Source: Streptomyces sedi | Lineage (GTDB): Bacteria; Actinomycetota; Actinomycetes; Streptomycetales; Streptomycetaceae | DNA length: 64,000 nucleotides | Assembly: GCF_006335015.1 (NCBI RefSeq) | Contig: NZ_VDGT01000005.1 | Coordinates: 186,001-250,000, forward strand | Direction: 5' to 3' | In this document: positions 7,601 through 16,095 of the stretch, one piece after another | Position numbering within the stretch: the first letter of the stretch is position 1 | Layout: each line of letters begins with the position of its first letter | Made by a program: the position numbers and the translations under genes | The notes under the pieces: generated by a model | The model's input: only the letters and a program-made list of their open reading frames with translations | The model's database searches: none | What the model was told of the DNA's origin: nothing

Positions 7601-8356
7601 TCAGTCTTCCGGGCCGGGGCGGCGGAAGAGGGCGGCCCACAGGAAGGACTCGCCGAAGTGGGGCGAGTCCTCCGGCTCGTCGCGCATCCGGCGCAGCCGG
7701 ACCTCGGTGAGGTCCGAGAAGACCCACCGCAGGCTCTCCTCCGAGTAGGCGAGGCCGCCGTGCAGGGAGGCGTCCCGGTAGAACGCCTCGTCAGGCAACT
7801 CCGAACCCATCCCGCCGGCGGCGAAGCAGCTCAGCGAGAGCAGCCCGCCCGGCGCCAGCAGCCGGTCGACCAGGGCCAGATAGCTGACCCTGCGGTGCGG
7901 CGGCAGATGGTGGAAGCAGCCCGAGTCGTGGATCAACGCGTAGGACCCGGCCAGGGCGGTGCCGGCGAGGGCGAACGCGTCGCCCCGGTGGAACCGCACC
8001 CCGGTGGTCCCGCGCGCCGCCGCCCGTTCCCTGGCCCAGGCGACGGCCGTCGGGGAGAGGTCGACCGCGTCCACCTCCAGGCCATGCGCCGCCAGGCAGA
8101 GCGCGTTGCGGCCCGGGCCGCAGCCGAGGTCGAGCACCCGGGAACCGGGGGCGAGGGCCCCCTCGGCCAGCAGCTCGACCAGGCTCTCGTCGGGCTTGTC
8201 GGCGAAGAACGGGACCTCGCGGGCGCGGTCGCCGTAGAAGGTGTCCCACCAGTCGGAGGCCCCCGCGGTCCAACGGTCGCCGCCCGTCGCGAAGAGACCG
8301 TCCATCAGTCTCAGCACGTCCTCCACGGTCCGGATGCTTCGCCCCTGCTCGCTCAT
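7601..8356 (-). CDS. Class I SAM-dependent methyltransferase
   Basis: A 251-residue methyltransferase of the Rossmann-fold type. Motif I VLDLGCGPGRNALCLAAHG is clear, followed by the acidic strand VDAVDLS, motif II-like FHRGDAF and LIHDSGCFHHLPPHRR. The HDSGCFHHL segment is typical of the small-molecule branch (thiopurine/tellurite-resistance-like methyltransferases), so the substrate is probably a small molecule rather than RNA. The start at 8356 follows GGAAGGGG; an upstream GTG at 8374 overlaps this ribosome site. Substrate unknown. Confidence 0.85.
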   Translation of the reverse strand: MSEQGRSIRTVEDVLRLMDGLFATGGDRWTAGASDWWDTFYGDRAREVPFFADKPDESLVELLAEGALAPGSRVLDLGCGPGRNALCLAAHGLEVDAVDLSPTAVAWARERAAARGTTGVRFHRGDAFALAGTALAGSYALIHDSGCFHHLPPHRRVSYLALVDRLLAPGGLLSLSCFAAGGMGSELPDEAFYRDASLHGGLAYSEESLRWVFSDLTEVRLRRMRDEPEDSPHFGESFLWAALFRRPGPED

Positions 8357-8615
8357 CGCCGGCCCCTTCCTCACCTCTGACGGCCGCCCGCACCCTAGGG
8401 TCTTCCCCCCGTAGAAGACCAGCTCAGGCGGGTGGCGCGGGCGCGTGGCGCGGGCGCTCGCGCGCGTCGGGGCACGGTTCCACGGTCGGGGGTGGCGGGT
8501 GGCCCGCGTTCCCGCCGCGCCCCCGTCGGGAGGCGGGAAGGGGGCGGCACGGCGGGCGCGGGCCCCACGATTCCGACGGGATTCGCGAGGCCCGCGCGGG
8601 GAGTGGGGCGACGGG

Positions 8616-9482
8616 TCAGGAGGCGCGGTCGGCGGGCTCCATCAGGGCGTTGAGGTCGCCGTAGTCGAGGGCACCGGACTGGGCCTCGTAGGTGCCGGCG
8701 GTCAGCAGCTCCTCGGCGGCCCGCTCGGCCAGGGCGTAGGCGGCCTGGGCGATCCCGGAGCCGACGCTGATCCTGGCGGCGCCCGCGGCGGCCAGGGTGG
8801 CGACGTCGGGGGCTCCGGGGCCGGCCAGCACGTTGAGCGGCGCGTCCAGGCCGTCGGCCAGGGTGCGCACCAACTCGGGGTCGGTGACGCCGGGGACGAA
8901 GACGCCGTCGGCGCCGGCCGCGCGGTAGGCGCGGGCACGCTCCAGGGTCTCCTCCACCAGTGCCGTGGTCGCGCCGCGCTTGCGAAGGAAGACGTCGACG
9001 CGCGCGTTGACGAAGAGGGGAACGGCCGCCGCGTCGGCCGCGGACCTGGCGGCGGAGAGACGTTCGGCGGCCTCGTCCGTGGGGCGCAGCGCGTCGGGGC
9101 CGTCATACGCTCCGTCCTCCAGGTTGACGCCGACCGCTCCCGCGGCCAGCACCCGGGCGACCGTCTCGCCGACACCGGCGGCGTCGGCGGCGAAACCGCT
9201 CTCGATGTCGGCGGTGACCGGCACGTCGACCGCGGCGGCGACACGGGCGACGACCGCGACGGCCGCCTCGCGGCCGAGCCGGTCGCCGTCGGGGACGCCG
9301 AGGCTCCAGGCGACTCCGGAGCTGGTGGTGGCGACGGCGGCGGCGCCGGCCCGGACCGAGAGGCGGGCGCTCAGCGCGTCCCAGGCGTTCGGCAGCAGCA
9401 GCGGCTGGGCGCCGCCGTGCAGGGTGGCCAGCAGACGGGCCTTGGTGGCGAGTTCTTCGGTGGGTGGTGCGGGCACGTTCAT
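8616..9482 (-). CDS. Isocitrate lyase/PEP mutase family enzyme
   Basis: A 288-residue TIM-barrel enzyme of the isocitrate lyase/phosphoenolpyruvate phosphonomutase superfamily. Recognisable pieces are LLLPNAWDALSARL near the N-terminus, VPVTADIESGF with the metal-binding Asp, VGVNLEDG, NARVDVFL and VLAGPGAPDVATLAAAGAARISVGSG. The KKCGH loop of true isocitrate lyases is absent, so it belongs to the wider group that includes 2,3-dimethylmalate and oxaloacetate-acting enzymes; the exact substrate is not known. The ATG at 9482 has only a weak ribosome site, so it may be translated from a short or leaderless transcript. It is divergent from the Nramp-like gene. Confidence 0.82.
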   Translation of the reverse strand: MNVPAPPTEELATKARLLATLHGGAQPLLLPNAWDALSARLSVRAGAAAVATTSSGVAWSLGVPDGDRLGREAAVAVVARVAAAVDVPVTADIESGFAADAAGVGETVARVLAAGAVGVNLEDGAYDGPDALRPTDEAAERLSAARSAADAAAVPLFVNARVDVFLRKRGATTALVEETLERARAYRAAGADGVFVPGVTDPELVRTLADGLDAPLNVLAGPGAPDVATLAAAGAARISVGSGIAQAAYALAERAAEELLTAGTYEAQSGALDYGDLNALMEPADRAS

Positions 9483-9595
9483 GGGTTCAGTGAAGCAGCG
9501 CACACCATCCCGGACTGGCGGTTTTCGGACGGCAACGCCGTGGTGCACGGGCTGTGCGGCCTTTAAACCACGCGTTCGTGGGCAGCATCTCCCCC

Positions 9596-10861
9596 GTGGC
9601 GACGACGCAGGAGACACCTCAACCCCCGACCAGGCGCTGGCGGTTGGTCGGCCCCGGACTCGTGGTCGCGGCGACCGGCGTGGGCGCCGGGGACCTCGTC
9701 GCGACGACGGTGGCCGGCAGCCGGTACGGGTACACGCTGCTGTGGGCGGCGGTGGTCGGCTGTCTGATCAAGGTGGCGCTGGCCGAGGCGACGGGGCGCT
9801 GGCACCTGTCGACCGGGCGGACCATCCTCGACGGCTGGCGCACGATGGGCCGCTGGACCACCTGGTACTTCGGGATCTACATCGTCGTCTGGGGCTTCGT
9901 CTACGGCGCCACCGCGATGTCGGCCAGCGCGCTGCCGCTGGTGTCCCTCTTCCCCGACGGGCCCTCGCTGAAGGTCTGGGGCATCCTCAGCGGGACAGCC
10001 GGGCTGGCGTGCGTCTGGTTCAACCGCTACGCGATCGTCGAGAAGATCATGATGGTCTTCACGGGGATCATGTTCGTCGTGGTCGTCTCCCTCGCGATCC
10101 GCGTCGGCCCGGATGTCGCCGCGATGGGCGCGGGGCTGTGGCCGACGCTGCCGGACGGCTCGGTCGTCTACACGCTGGGGCTGATAGGCGGCGTCGGCGG
10201 TACGATCACGCTCGCCTCCTACGGCTACTGGGTGACGGCCAAGGGCTGGACCACCGTCCGGTGGATGCCGATGATGCGGCTGGACAACCGGGTCGCCTAC
10301 GCGACCACCGGCATCTTCGTCATCGCGATGATGGTCATCGGCGCCGAGCTGCTGCACTCCGCCGAGGTCGCGCTCACCACCGGGGACCGGGGCCTGCTCG
10401 ACCTGGGCGAGGTGCTGGACGAACGCTTCGGCTCCGTCACCGCCGACTTCTTCCTGATCGGCTTCTTCGCCGCCTCGTTCAGCTCGGTGATCGGCGTCTG
10501 GCACGGGGTGAGCCTGCTCTTCGCCGACTTCGTGGCGCACGCGAGGCCGACGCTGGCCGGCCCCCAGGCGCTGGCGGGCGACCGGGAGCACTCGCTGCCG
10601 TTCCGCGCCTATCTGCTGTGGCTGACCTTCCCGCCGATGGCGCTGCTCTTCCTGGACCAGCCGATCGGGCTGGTGATCACCTACGGCGTGCTGGGCTCGT
10701 TCTTCATGCCCTTCCTCGCGCTGACCCTGCTGTGGCTGCTCAACACCGGCCGGACGCCGCTGAGCTGGCGCAACGGTTGGTTGAGCAACGTGACGCTCGC
10801 CGCCTCCGGGGTCCTCTTCCTCATCCTCTGCGTGCAGCAGATCCGCGAGCTGCCCTGGTAG
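9596..10861 (+). CDS. Nramp-related membrane transporter lacking the DPGN metal motif
   Basis: A polytopic membrane protein of 421 residues with about 11 hydrophobic segments and Nramp-like order. The first helix reads GPGLVVAATGVGAGDLVATTVAGS; the DPGN metal motif of classical Nramp proteins aligns to GAGD here, and the MPH motif of helix 6 is not visible (TLASYGYW instead). It is probably in the Nramp superfamily but with another substrate or ion preference. The GTG at 9596 is a judgement from the family start; earlier GTGs at 9554 and 9578 are possible. It is divergent from the PEP mutase-like gene and 39 bases before arginine deiminase. Confidence 0.8.
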   Translation: MATTQETPQPPTRRWRLVGPGLVVAATGVGAGDLVATTVAGSRYGYTLLWAAVVGCLIKVALAEATGRWHLSTGRTILDGWRTMGRWTTWYFGIYIVVWGFVYGATAMSASALPLVSLFPDGPSLKVWGILSGTAGLACVWFNRYAIVEKIMMVFTGIMFVVVVSLAIRVGPDVAAMGAGLWPTLPDGSVVYTLGLIGGVGGTITLASYGYWVTAKGWTTVRWMPMMRLDNRVAYATTGIFVIAMMVIGAELLHSAEVALTTGDRGLLDLGEVLDERFGSVTADFFLIGFFAASFSSVIGVWHGVSLLFADFVAHARPTLAGPQALAGDREHSLPFRAYLLWLTFPPMALLFLDQPIGLVITYGVLGSFFMPFLALTLLWLLNTGRTPLSWRNGWLSNVTLAASGVLFLILCVQQIRELPW

Positions 10862-10900
10862 GGCGGGCGCGGCCGGGCGGCCGGGGCGCAGAATGGGGCC

Positions 10901-12133
10901 ATGTCCTTTCACGTTGACTCCGAGACCGGCCGGCTGCGTCGAGTGATCCTCCACCGCCCCGGTCTCGAACTGAAGCGCCTCACTCCGACCAACAAGGACG
11001 AGTTGCTCTTCGACGACGTCCTGTGGGTCAAGCGCGCTCAGCAGGAGCACGACATCTTCGCCTCGTTGCTGAGCAGCCGGGGCGTGGAGGTGCGGCTCCT
11101 CGGCGACCTGCTGGGAGAGAGCCTGGAGATCCCGGCCGCCCGCACGCTGGTCCTGGGGCGGGTCTTCGACGAACGCGAGTACGGTCCGCTGGCAACGGAC
11201 GCCCTGCGGCAGGTCTTCGAGGGGCTGTCCGGTGCCGAACTGGCGGAGGCGCTCGTCGGCGGCATGACCAAGCGCGAGTACGTGGAACGCCACCCGGTGC
11301 CCGACTCCATCCGACTGCACGTGATGGAGCTGGACGAGTTCCTGCTCCAGCCGCTGCCGAACCACCTCTTCGCCAGGGACGCCTCCGCCTGGGTCTACGA
11401 CGGGGTGACGGTGAACGCGATGCGCTGGCCGGCCAGGCAACGGGAGAGCGTCCACTTCGAGGCGATCTACCGGCACCATCCGCTCTTCGCCGCCGAGGGA
11501 GACGCCTTCCACCACTGGTCCGAGCCGCACGGCGCGCACCCCTCGACCATCGAGGGCGGGGACGTGCTGGTGATCGGGCGCGGCGCGGTGCTGGTGGGGA
11601 TGAGCGAACGCACCACGCCGCAGGCCGTCGAGCTGCTGGCGCGCCGGCTCTTCGCGGCGGGCTCGGCGCACACCATTGTGGCCCTGGACCTGCCGAAGCG
11701 GCGGGCCTTCATGCACCTGGACACGGTGCTGACGATGGTCGACGGCGAGACGTTCACCCAGTACGCCGGGCTCGGGATGCTCCGCTCCTACACGATCACG
11801 CCGGGCACGGGCGGCCGGGAGCTGTCGGTCACCGACAACCCGCCGGAGCACATGCACCGTGCGATCGCCGAGTCCCTGGGGCTGGGGAAGATCCGGGTAC
11901 TGACCGCGACGCAGGACCTGCACGCGGCGGAACGGGAGCAGTGGGACGACGGCTGCAACGTGCTCGCCGTGGAGCCGGGCGTGGTCGTCGCCTACGAGCG
12001 AACCGTCACCTCCAACACGGAGCTGCGCCGCAACGGGGTGGAGGTGCTGGAGATCCCGGGCAGCGAACTGGGCCGGGGCCGCGGCGGCCCCCGGTGCATG
12101 AGCTGCCCGATCGAACGCGACCCCAGCGCGTAG
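10901..12133 (+). CDS. arcA: Arginine deiminase
   Basis: A 410-residue hydrolase converting arginine to citrulline and ammonia, the first step of the arginine deiminase pathway. Family motifs are present: the HRP element, [60 protein letters not shown] and the C-terminal catalytic cysteine in GPRCMSCP. The length is normal. Ornithine carbamoyltransferase follows 275 bases downstream, as expected for the pathway. Carbamate kinase (arcC) and the arginine/ornithine antiporter (arcD) are not in the window, so the ATP-yielding last step must be encoded elsewhere or be missing. Confidence 0.95.
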   Translation: MSFHVDSETGRLRRVILHRPGLELKRLTPTNKDELLFDDVLWVKRAQQEHDIFASLLSSRGVEVRLLGDLLGESLEIPAARTLVLGRVFDEREYGPLATDALRQVFEGLSGAELAEALVGGMTKREYVERHPVPDSIRLHVMELDEFLLQPLPNHLFARDASAWVYDGVTVNAMRWPARQRESVHFEAIYRHHPLFAAEGDAFHHWSEPHGAHPSTIEGGDVLVIGRGAVLVGMSERTTPQAVELLARRLFAAGSAHTIVALDLPKRRAFMHLDTVLTMVDGETFTQYAGLGMLRSYTITPGTGGRELSVTDNPPEHMHRAIAESLGLGKIRVLTATQDLHAAEREQWDDGCNVLAVEPGVVVAYERTVTSNTELRRNGVEVLEIPGSELGRGRGGPRCMSCPIERDPSA

Positions 12134-12195
12134 GTCGCCGGAGCGGGCCCTGGGATGGGGGGCACGCCCCGGTGCGGGGGCTCGGCTTTCGGCGC

Positions 12196-12215
12196 CGGCG
12201 GGCGACTGCCCGCCG
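12196..12215 (+). terminator. Short hairpin after arcA
   Basis: An 8-bp stem CGGCGGGC / GCCCGCCG with a 4-base loop, about 60 bases after the arcA stop. A weak terminator candidate. Confidence 0.4.
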
Positions 12216-12264
12216 AGCCGGGAGGGCGGGTGGATGGTCGACCTCGGGCCGTGCGGGGTGACCC

Positions 12265-12290
12265 GCGCGGTTCCCCGCGCCCCTGCGGGG
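12265..12290. repeat. Streptomycete-type GC-rich intergenic element
   Basis: Contains TTCCCCGCGCCCCTGCGGGG, a sequence type that I recall as common in streptomycete intergenic regions. Related copies lie at 18931-18950 and, inverted, at 39698-39722. Confidence 0.6.
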
Positions 12291-12310
12291 CCTCGCCAGC
12301 GCACGGGGAC

Positions 12311-12350
12311 CCATTGCATAAGCATGAGGTTATCTGTATATGATTTCAGT
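12311..12350 (+). promoter_or_regulatory. AT-rich promoter region with ArgR-box-like sequence before argF
   Basis: A 40-bp AT-rich island in very GC-rich surroundings, 59 bases before the carbamoyltransferase start. It begins CCATTGCATA, which equals, from memory, half of the published Streptomyces clavuligerus ARG box. It also holds TATGAT (12339-12344), a good -10 hexamer, 19 bases after TTGCAT (12314-12319). It is probably the promoter and ArgR operator. Confidence 0.5.
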
Positions 12351-12408
12351 CGGCCGCGCCGTCAGGGGTGCGCGGAGGAAGTGATGCGACGCGGATCGGA
12401 GCCCGCCC

Positions 12409-13407
12409 ATGGGGATCTCACTCACCGGACGCCACCTGCGCAGGGAGCTGGATCTCAGCGCGGACGAGTTCCGGGAACTGCTCGCGCTGGCCGCGCGGTT
12501 GAAGGCCGAGCGGCGGGACGGCACCGAGCGGCCCCGGCTGGCGGGGAAGCACATCGCGCTGCTCTTCGAGAAGAGCTCCACCCGCACCCGCTGCGCCTTC
12601 GAGGTGGCAGCCGCCGACCAGGGGGCGCGGACCACCTATCTGGACCCCGCCGGCTCGCACCTCGGGTACAAGGAGTCCACCAAGGACTCCGCCCGGGTCC
12701 TCGGCCGGATGTTCGACGCCATCCAGTTCCGTGGGCATGACCAGCGCACCGTCGACGAGCTGGCCGCCTACGCGGGGGTGCCGGTCTACAACGGGCTGAC
12801 CGACGCCTGGCATCCGACGCAGATGCTGGCCGACGTGCTGACCATGAGCGAGCACGGCGAACGCCCGCTGGTCGAGCAGTCCTTCGCCTACCTGGGCGAC
12901 GCCCGCAACAACATGGGCAACTCCTATCTGGTCACCGGCGCCCTGCTCGGGATGGACGTGCGGATCGTCGCGCCCCGCCAGCTGTGGCCCGAGGACTCCG
13001 TGGTGGCCGACGCCCGCCGGCTGGCGGGGGAGACGGGCGCGCGGATCACGCTGACCGACTCCGTGCCGGAGGGGACGGCCGGGGTGGACTTCGTCGCCAC
13101 CGACGTGTGGGTCTCGCTGGGTGAGCCTGTCGAACGCTGGGAGGAGCGCATCGCGCTGCTGAGGCCGTATGCCGTCACCGCCGAGGTGATGGCCGGCACC
13201 GGCAACCCGGGGACGCGTTTCCTCCACTGCCTTCCCGCCTTCCACGACCTGGGCACCGCGCTGGGCCGCACCCTCCACGAGCGGTACGGACTCACCTCCC
13301 TCGAAGTCACCGACGAGGTCTTCGAGTCCCCCGCCTCCGTCGTCTTCGACCAGGCGGAGAACCGCCTGCACACCATCAAGGCGCTGCTGGTCGCCACCCT
13401 GGCCTGA
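12409..13407 (+). CDS. argF: Ornithine carbamoyltransferase
   Basis: A 332-residue enzyme that interconverts ornithine plus carbamoyl phosphate and citrulline. All signatures are present: SSTRTR (carbamoyl phosphate binding), LGYKESTKD, the HPTQML motif, [12 protein letters not shown], and [10 protein letters not shown] with the catalytic cysteine. The length fits. The position beside arginine deiminase suggests a catabolic (arcB-like) role, while the ArgR-like upstream site would fit anabolic regulation; the sequence alone does not decide. The ATG follows a purine-rich GGATCGGAG. A separate promoter is likely because of the 275-bp gap after arcA. Confidence 0.95.
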   Translation: MGISLTGRHLRRELDLSADEFRELLALAARLKAERRDGTERPRLAGKHIALLFEKSSTRTRCAFEVAAADQGARTTYLDPAGSHLGYKESTKDSARVLGRMFDAIQFRGHDQRTVDELAAYAGVPVYNGLTDAWHPTQMLADVLTMSEHGERPLVEQSFAYLGDARNNMGNSYLVTGALLGMDVRIVAPRQLWPEDSVVADARRLAGETGARITLTDSVPEGTAGVDFVATDVWVSLGEPVERWEERIALLRPYAVTAEVMAGTGNPGTRFLHCLPAFHDLGTALGRTLHERYGLTSLEVTDEVFESPASVVFDQAENRLHTIKALLVATLA

Positions 13408-13472
13408 GCCCCGACCGCGCGCCCGCGTTAACCGGTGGCCGGAGCCATGGCCGGCTGGTTGGATCGCCGACC

Positions 13473-14033
13473 ATGGACAACGACGTGCCCGCCGGCGGCG
13501 AACTTCCCCCGCTGACCGGCGAACTGGTCCGGCTGCGCCCCATGGAGGCGTCCGACGTGGAGAGCCTCTGGCGCTGGAACCAGGACCCCGAGGTGGTCCG
13601 CTGGCTCGACCACGAGCCCCCGCAGTCCCTGGCCAGCGCGGAGCGCCGCTTCGCCGAACGCCCGCGCAACAGCTTCGAGTCGACCCTGCTGATGATCGAG
13701 CGGCGGTCTGACCGCCGACTGATCGGCGTCACGGCGCTGCGCGACGCCAGCCCGATCGACGGCAGGGCCGAACTCGACATCTATCTCGGCGAGAAGGACT
13801 GCTGGAGCCAGGGCTATGGCTCGGACGCCCTGCGCGCGCTGTGCCGCTGGGGCTTCGACCGACTGCGGCTGCACTCGATCGCGCTGTGGGTGGTGGTGGA
13901 GAACGCCGCCGCCGTGCGCGCCTACGAGAAGGTGGGCTTCCAGCGCGACGGCCGTCACCGCGAGTGCTTCCGCGGGGCGGGCCGCTGGCACGACATGTAT
14001 CTGATGAGCCTGCTGGAAGGCGAACTCCGCTGA
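13473..14033 (+). CDS. GNAT-family N-acetyltransferase (RimJ/RimL type)
   Basis: A 186-residue acetyltransferase. The pattern is that of the RimJ/RimL branch: LVRLRPMEASDVESLWRWNQDPEV near the N-terminus, LIGVTALRD on the central strand, the acetyl-CoA loop CWSQGYGSDALRALCRWGF and the final VVVENAAAVRAYEKVGFQRDG. Members acetylate ribosomal protein N-termini or small amines, including antibiotics; the substrate cannot be read from the sequence. It begins 65 bases after argF on the same strand and could be cotranscribed. It is convergent with the next small gene. Confidence 0.88.
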   Translation: MDNDVPAGGELPPLTGELVRLRPMEASDVESLWRWNQDPEVVRWLDHEPPQSLASAERRFAERPRNSFESTLLMIERRSDRRLIGVTALRDASPIDGRAELDIYLGEKDCWSQGYGSDALRALCRWGFDRLRLHSIALWVVVENAAAVRAYEKVGFQRDGRHRECFRGAGRWHDMYLMSLLEGELR

Positions 14034-14065
14034 ACCGAGCGCACCACCCGCGGGCGCCCTCGGCC

Positions 14066-14254
14066 TCAGGCGCGGCGGTGGCCGACGCGGACGAGCGTCA
14101 CCGCCACCTCCACGATGCCGACGACGACCATCACCATGCCCACCTTGTCCAGCTCGAAGACCGGCACCTCGACCCCGCCGGCGAACACCCAGAGCAACAC
14201 GCCTATCAGAACCGTCACGGTGCCCTCGGTCGCGTGCCTCCCCGCCCTACTCAT
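14066..14254 (-). CDS. DUF5708-like small membrane protein
   Basis: A 62-residue protein with two hydrophobic helices (about residues 12-28 and 36-55) joined by GGVEVPVFELDKVG, matching what I remember of the streptomycete DUF5708 family. Function unknown. A short Arg/His tail ends the protein. The spacer to the reductoisomerase gene (14255-14489) shows nothing recognisable. Confidence 0.6.
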   Translation of the reverse strand: MSRAGRHATEGTVTVLIGVLLWVFAGGVEVPVFELDKVGMVMVVVGIVEVAVTLVRVGHRRA

Positions 14255-14489
14255 GGCGCCACTCCCCTTCTACGGATCGTTTGTCCCGCTCGTCGCCGGA
14301 ATCCGCTCCCGAGGCCGTCTGGCCGCCGCGCCCCGGGAGCGTCCCTCACGACACCCCCACCGTAGAAGCGGCATCACTCTCCGTCATCGACCCCCGGGAT
14401 GATCCGCCCCTCCATCCTTCGATGCGCACCCCGCGCGCCCGACTACATCCTTCGACGGACACGCGCCCCGCGAGGCGCACGCCGAGATG

Positions 14490-16004
14490 TCAACTGCCGC
14501 CCGCGTCCACCGAGATGTCGACCGTGGGCCGCAGCCGCGCCGCCGCCCGCAGCGCGGGATGCACCGGGTTCTCCTCGAACGCGGCGAGCAGCGCCCCGTC
14601 CGCCGGGCGCGACAGGGCGGGCAGCACCGTCTGCTGGTAGCCCGCGAGGAAGCGCGGCCCCCAGCGCCTGGTGCCGAGCCGGGCGGTGCGGGAACAGTTG
14701 TCGACCATGAAGGCGATGTCCCTGGCGTGCATGTAGGGCAGCAGCGAGTCGACCGCCTCGATCACCGACTCGTTGACGATCTCCGACCACGGATGACCGC
14801 GCTCGGCGAACTCGTCGACCGTGGCGACCATGGTCGCCACGAACAGCCCGGCCGTCAGCGGGTCGATCGAGGTCTCCCCCGCCGCCCTGCGGGCGTGCGC
14901 CGCCGGCGCCGCCGCCCACATCGGGGAGTCCCCGACCGGGCTCATCCCGCCCTCGGCGAGCCGCCGTTCGGCCAGCAGCACGCTCCGCACCTCGACCCCG
15001 GCGGCGACCTCGTCGTAGATCTCGGCGACCAGCGCCCGCGCCGGCCGGTAGGCGGCGGTGTAGGCGCGGTCGAACTCCTCCCGCCCGGACGGGGCGAGCC
15101 CGTCGCGCACCCCCGTGAGGCCGCCGCGCGAGATCGCGCGCGCCAGCGGCCCCGTGACGACCTCGCAGGAGCGCGTGTACGCGGTGACCGCGTCGTCCCC
15201 GGCCAGCCTGAAGTGCTGCCAGACCGCCTCGACCAGGCCGTGCACCGCTCCCAGCAGGATGGCGCGCTCCCCCACCAGGTCGGAGAGGTACTCGCTCTCC
15301 AGGGTGGTCCTGAAGGTGTAGGGCGAGCCGAGCGCGACCGACCAGCCGAGCGCCAGGTCCACCGCGCGCCCGTCCGGGTCGGCGTGCACCGCGAAGCTGC
15401 TGTTGATCCCGGCGCCCTCGGTGGTCGCGCCCTGCTCGTAGAGCCGGCGGACCGAGTTGCCCATGCCCTTGGGGCAGACGGCGATGACCGGGTGCCCGGC
15501 CGGCAACGCGCCGCCGGTCTCCGCGAGATGGGCGATCAGGAAGCCGTGCGAGAGGCCGATGACCGCGCCGGGTCGCAACGCGGCGAAGATCTCCGCGTGG
15601 TGCTCGGCCAGGGCGGCGTCGGCGATCAGCAGCAGCACCAGGTCGCTGGCCGCGACCACCTCGCGCAGCGGGCCGAGCGTGCCGTTCTCCTCGGTGAAGC
15701 CGTGCGCGCGGGCGTCGACCACCGAGGAGGAGCCGGGGCGCAGCCCGACCGTGACACGGATGTCGGTGCCGGCGAGCGAGTCCCGCAGATTGCGCGCCTG
15801 CGCGCGCCCCTGCGAGCCCCAGCCGATCACCCCGATCCGGCGCACGCCGGCGAACGCGCGGGGCAGCAGCGGGAAGAGGTGGCGCCCGCCGCGCAGCACT
15901 GTCTCCTCGCCGCCCGGCATCGACAGCGGCTCGGGAGCGAAGACGTCGGAGGTGAAGGTGTTCACGGCGAGCGCGGAGGCGCTCGTTGCGGCATTCGGGT
16001 CCAT
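14490..16004 (-). CDS. ilvC: Ketol-acid reductoisomerase, class II, plant type
   Basis: A 504-residue NADPH-dependent enzyme for the second common step of branched-chain amino acid synthesis. Bacterial class I enzymes are about 330-340 residues; this one has the duplicated C-terminal domain of class II. The sequence closely recalls the chloroplast enzyme: RRIGVIGWGSQGRAQARNLR, GFTEENGTLG, IGLSHGFL, VIAVCPKGMGNSVRRLY, GAGINSSFAVH, GWSVALGSPYTF, metal-binding ESEYLSDLVGERAILLGAVHG, NESVIEAVDSL and FMVDNCSRTARLG. The start at 16004 fits the short leader before the first domain. It is divergent from an IlvY-like regulator, the same arrangement as in enterobacteria. It may be a second, accessory isozyme. 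Confidence 0.92.
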   Translation of the reverse strand: MDPNAATSASALAVNTFTSDVFAPEPLSMPGGEETVLRGGRHLFPLLPRAFAGVRRIGVIGWGSQGRAQARNLRDSLAGTDIRVTVGLRPGSSSVVDARAHGFTEENGTLGPLREVVAASDLVLLLIADAALAEHHAEIFAALRPGAVIGLSHGFLIAHLAETGGALPAGHPVIAVCPKGMGNSVRRLYEQGATTEGAGINSSFAVHADPDGRAVDLALGWSVALGSPYTFRTTLESEYLSDLVGERAILLGAVHGLVEAVWQHFRLAGDDAVTAYTRSCEVVTGPLARAISRGGLTGVRDGLAPSGREEFDRAYTAAYRPARALVAEIYDEVAAGVEVRSVLLAERRLAEGGMSPVGDSPMWAAAPAAHARRAAGETSIDPLTAGLFVATMVATVDEFAERGHPWSEIVNESVIEAVDSLLPYMHARDIAFMVDNCSRTARLGTRRWGPRFLAGYQQTVLPALSRPADGALLAAFEENPVHPALRAAARLRPTVDISVDAGGS

Positions 16005-16031
16005 GACGGGAGTTGTAGGCTTCGGGCGCGT

Positions 16032-16048
16032 GTTGCGGCAAGCGCAAC
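16032..16048. promoter_or_regulatory. LysR/IlvY-type operator between ilvC and ilvY
   Basis: A palindrome GTTGC-N7-GCAAC in the 91-bp divergent spacer, of the T-N11-A form bound by LysR regulators. A second GTTGC half-site lies near 16066-16071. It is the expected binding place for the regulator encoded at 16096. Confidence 0.65.
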
Positions 16049-16095
16049 TCCCGCATCGGGGCGTTGCACAGACCGAAAGGCCAAGGTGAGAGGGG

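Noticed and set aside
9554..9595. Longer Nramp-like start that would include a TTA codon
   Set aside because: The extra residues do not resemble the family N-terminus; the GTG at 9596 fits better, so no bldA link is claimed.
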